From: Candidatus Uhrbacteria bacterium
Lineage (GTDB): Bacteria; Patescibacteriota; Patescibacteriia; UBA9934; GWF2-40-263
Direction: 5' to 3'
Assembly: GCA_023246275.1 (NCBI GenBank)
Contig: JAHFIS010000003.1
Location: 1-19,605, forward strand
DNA length: 19,605 bases
The notes beneath the pieces are model-generated. The model did not search any database, was not told the origin of the DNA, and saw only the letters and a program-made list of their open reading frames with translations. This document shows positions 18,938 to 19,605 of this stretch, one piece after another. Each line of letters starts with the position of its first letter. The first letter of the stretch is position 1. Both the position numbers and the translations under genes were made by a program.

Positions 18938-19605
18938 ATGAAGCTGACGTGTACGAGGGACAACCTTCACCAGGGGCTTTCGATCGTAAGCCACCTCACC
19001 GGAAAGAACGTGAATTTGCCGATTCTTCAGAACGTTCTGGTAAAGGCCGAGGGAGGGGCGATCCGGTTTACGACGACAAACCTCGAGATGGCGGTCAGCT
19101 GCCTGATTCGCGGGAAGGTCGACGAGCCGGGCGAGACGACGATTCCGTCGAAGCTGTTCTTCGATTACGTATCGCTCCTGCCGAACGATGCCGTCACGCT
19201 CGACGGAACGCTCGAAAACGTAAGGATTATCTGCGGAAGCCATAAGACGAAGATGAACACGCTCTCGTCCGCCGAGTTCCCCCTGGTTCCGCGCGTCCAG
19301 GGAAACCGCACGTACGCGATCCCGGCCGAGGACTTTCGCGTCGCGCTCGCCCAGGTGACCTTCGCCGTCGCGTCGAACGAGTCGCGCCCGGAGCTGACGG
19401 GCGTTCTCATGAGATTCTCAAAGGGAACGGGCGAAGGACGCCTTACGATGGCCGCGACCGACTCGTACCGTCTCGCGGAGCGCACGATCCCGGTCGTCAC
19501 GCCCGTCGAGGCCGAGGATACGGTCATCCTTCCCGCGAAGACGCTTTCGGAGGTCAGCCGCATCCTTTCCGTGTTCCGCGACGACTTGGAATGCCCTCCG
19601 AGCAT
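18938..19605 (+). CDS. dnaN: DNA polymerase III beta sliding clamp, 3'-truncated by window
   Basis: The frame runs from ATG 18938 to the window edge without a stop, about 222 residues, some 60% of a usual clamp. The N-terminus MKLTCTRDNLHQGLSIVSH is typical of DnaN; LPILQNVLVKA, TTTNLEMAVSC and TIPSKLFFDYVSLLP mark the first clamp domain. FPLVPRVQGN and then RVALAQVTFAVASNESRPELTG with MAATDSYRLAER mark the second. It encircles DNA as a dimer and tethers the polymerase. A purine-rich AGAAGG stands very close to the start. It follows oriC and dnaA as in most bacteria. Confidence 0.95.
   Translation, partial: MKLTCTRDNLHQGLSIVSHLTGKNVNLPILQNVLVKAEGGAIRFTTTNLEMAVSCLIRGKVDEPGETTIPSKLFFDYVSLLPNDAVTLDGTLENVRIICGSHKTKMNTLSSAEFPLVPRVQGNRTYAIPAEDFRVALAQVTFAVASNESRPELTGVLMRFSKGTGEGRLTMAATDSYRLAERTIPVVTPVEAEDTVILPAKTLSEVSRILSVFRDDLECPPS

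Overview
The window is a compact, gene-dense bacterial chromosome segment with high G+C and the replication origin at its right end. The order yidD-rnpA-rpmH (minus strand) / dnaA / AT-rich DnaA-box spacer / dnaN is the classic bacterial oriC neighbourhood. The many single-gene transcription units, the short or absent leaders, the nearby universal RPT-like palindromic repeat and the number of unrecognised small proteins would fit a Patescibacteria/CPR-type or other deeply branching lineage. That taxonomic guess is weak, because no rRNA or other decisive marker is present.

Region by region. (a) 1-2645: three tandem paralogous genes, the first cut by the window edge, each built of ~65-residue repeats carrying a G-x-MPT ... 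L..AI.+.GG..VVA+.LG pattern plus a shared C-terminal domain. Each ends in the same nested stop-codon/terminator/promoter module. (b) 2732-4020: a small AAG-family 3-methyladenine DNA glycosylase, then an NrtR-like regulator with a dead Nudix box and a palindrome over its own -10. (c) 4192-9646: four genes on one strand that do not resemble ordinary housekeeping genes: a helical protein of unknown function, a pseudokinase-like protein, a von Willebrand A (MIDAS) protein, and an adenylosuccinate-synthetase-like enzyme whose P-loop segment has moved from the N-terminus to the middle. Only the first has a clear promoter. This is my best candidate for an undescribed system. (d) 9726-11015: trigger factor from a strong, nearly leaderless promoter. 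(e) 11038-12821, minus strand: three small unknown proteins, one with a CCHC zinc-knuckle-like N-terminus and a coiled coil. (f) 12914-14268: a secreted cysteine-rich protein and a membrane-anchored coiled-coil protein with a long structured leader. (g) 14344-16291: endonuclease IV, an inositol-monophosphatase-family enzyme and a DUF167 protein, with an RPT-like palindromic repeat between the first two. (h) 16333-19605: yidD, rnpA, rpmH, dnaA, the presumptive oriC and the 5' part of dnaN.

Regulation as read from sequence: many units are separated by a hairpin-plus-T-run terminator followed closely by a TTGACA-N17-TAnnnT promoter. Several start codons (tig, nfo, the zinc-knuckle gene) lie 8-12 nt after the -10, implying leaderless messages. 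DnaA boxes sit in the -35/-10 spacers of both the dnaA and rpmH promoters. No tRNA, rRNA, CRISPR array or transposase was found, and no gene-free gap exceeds 300 bases.
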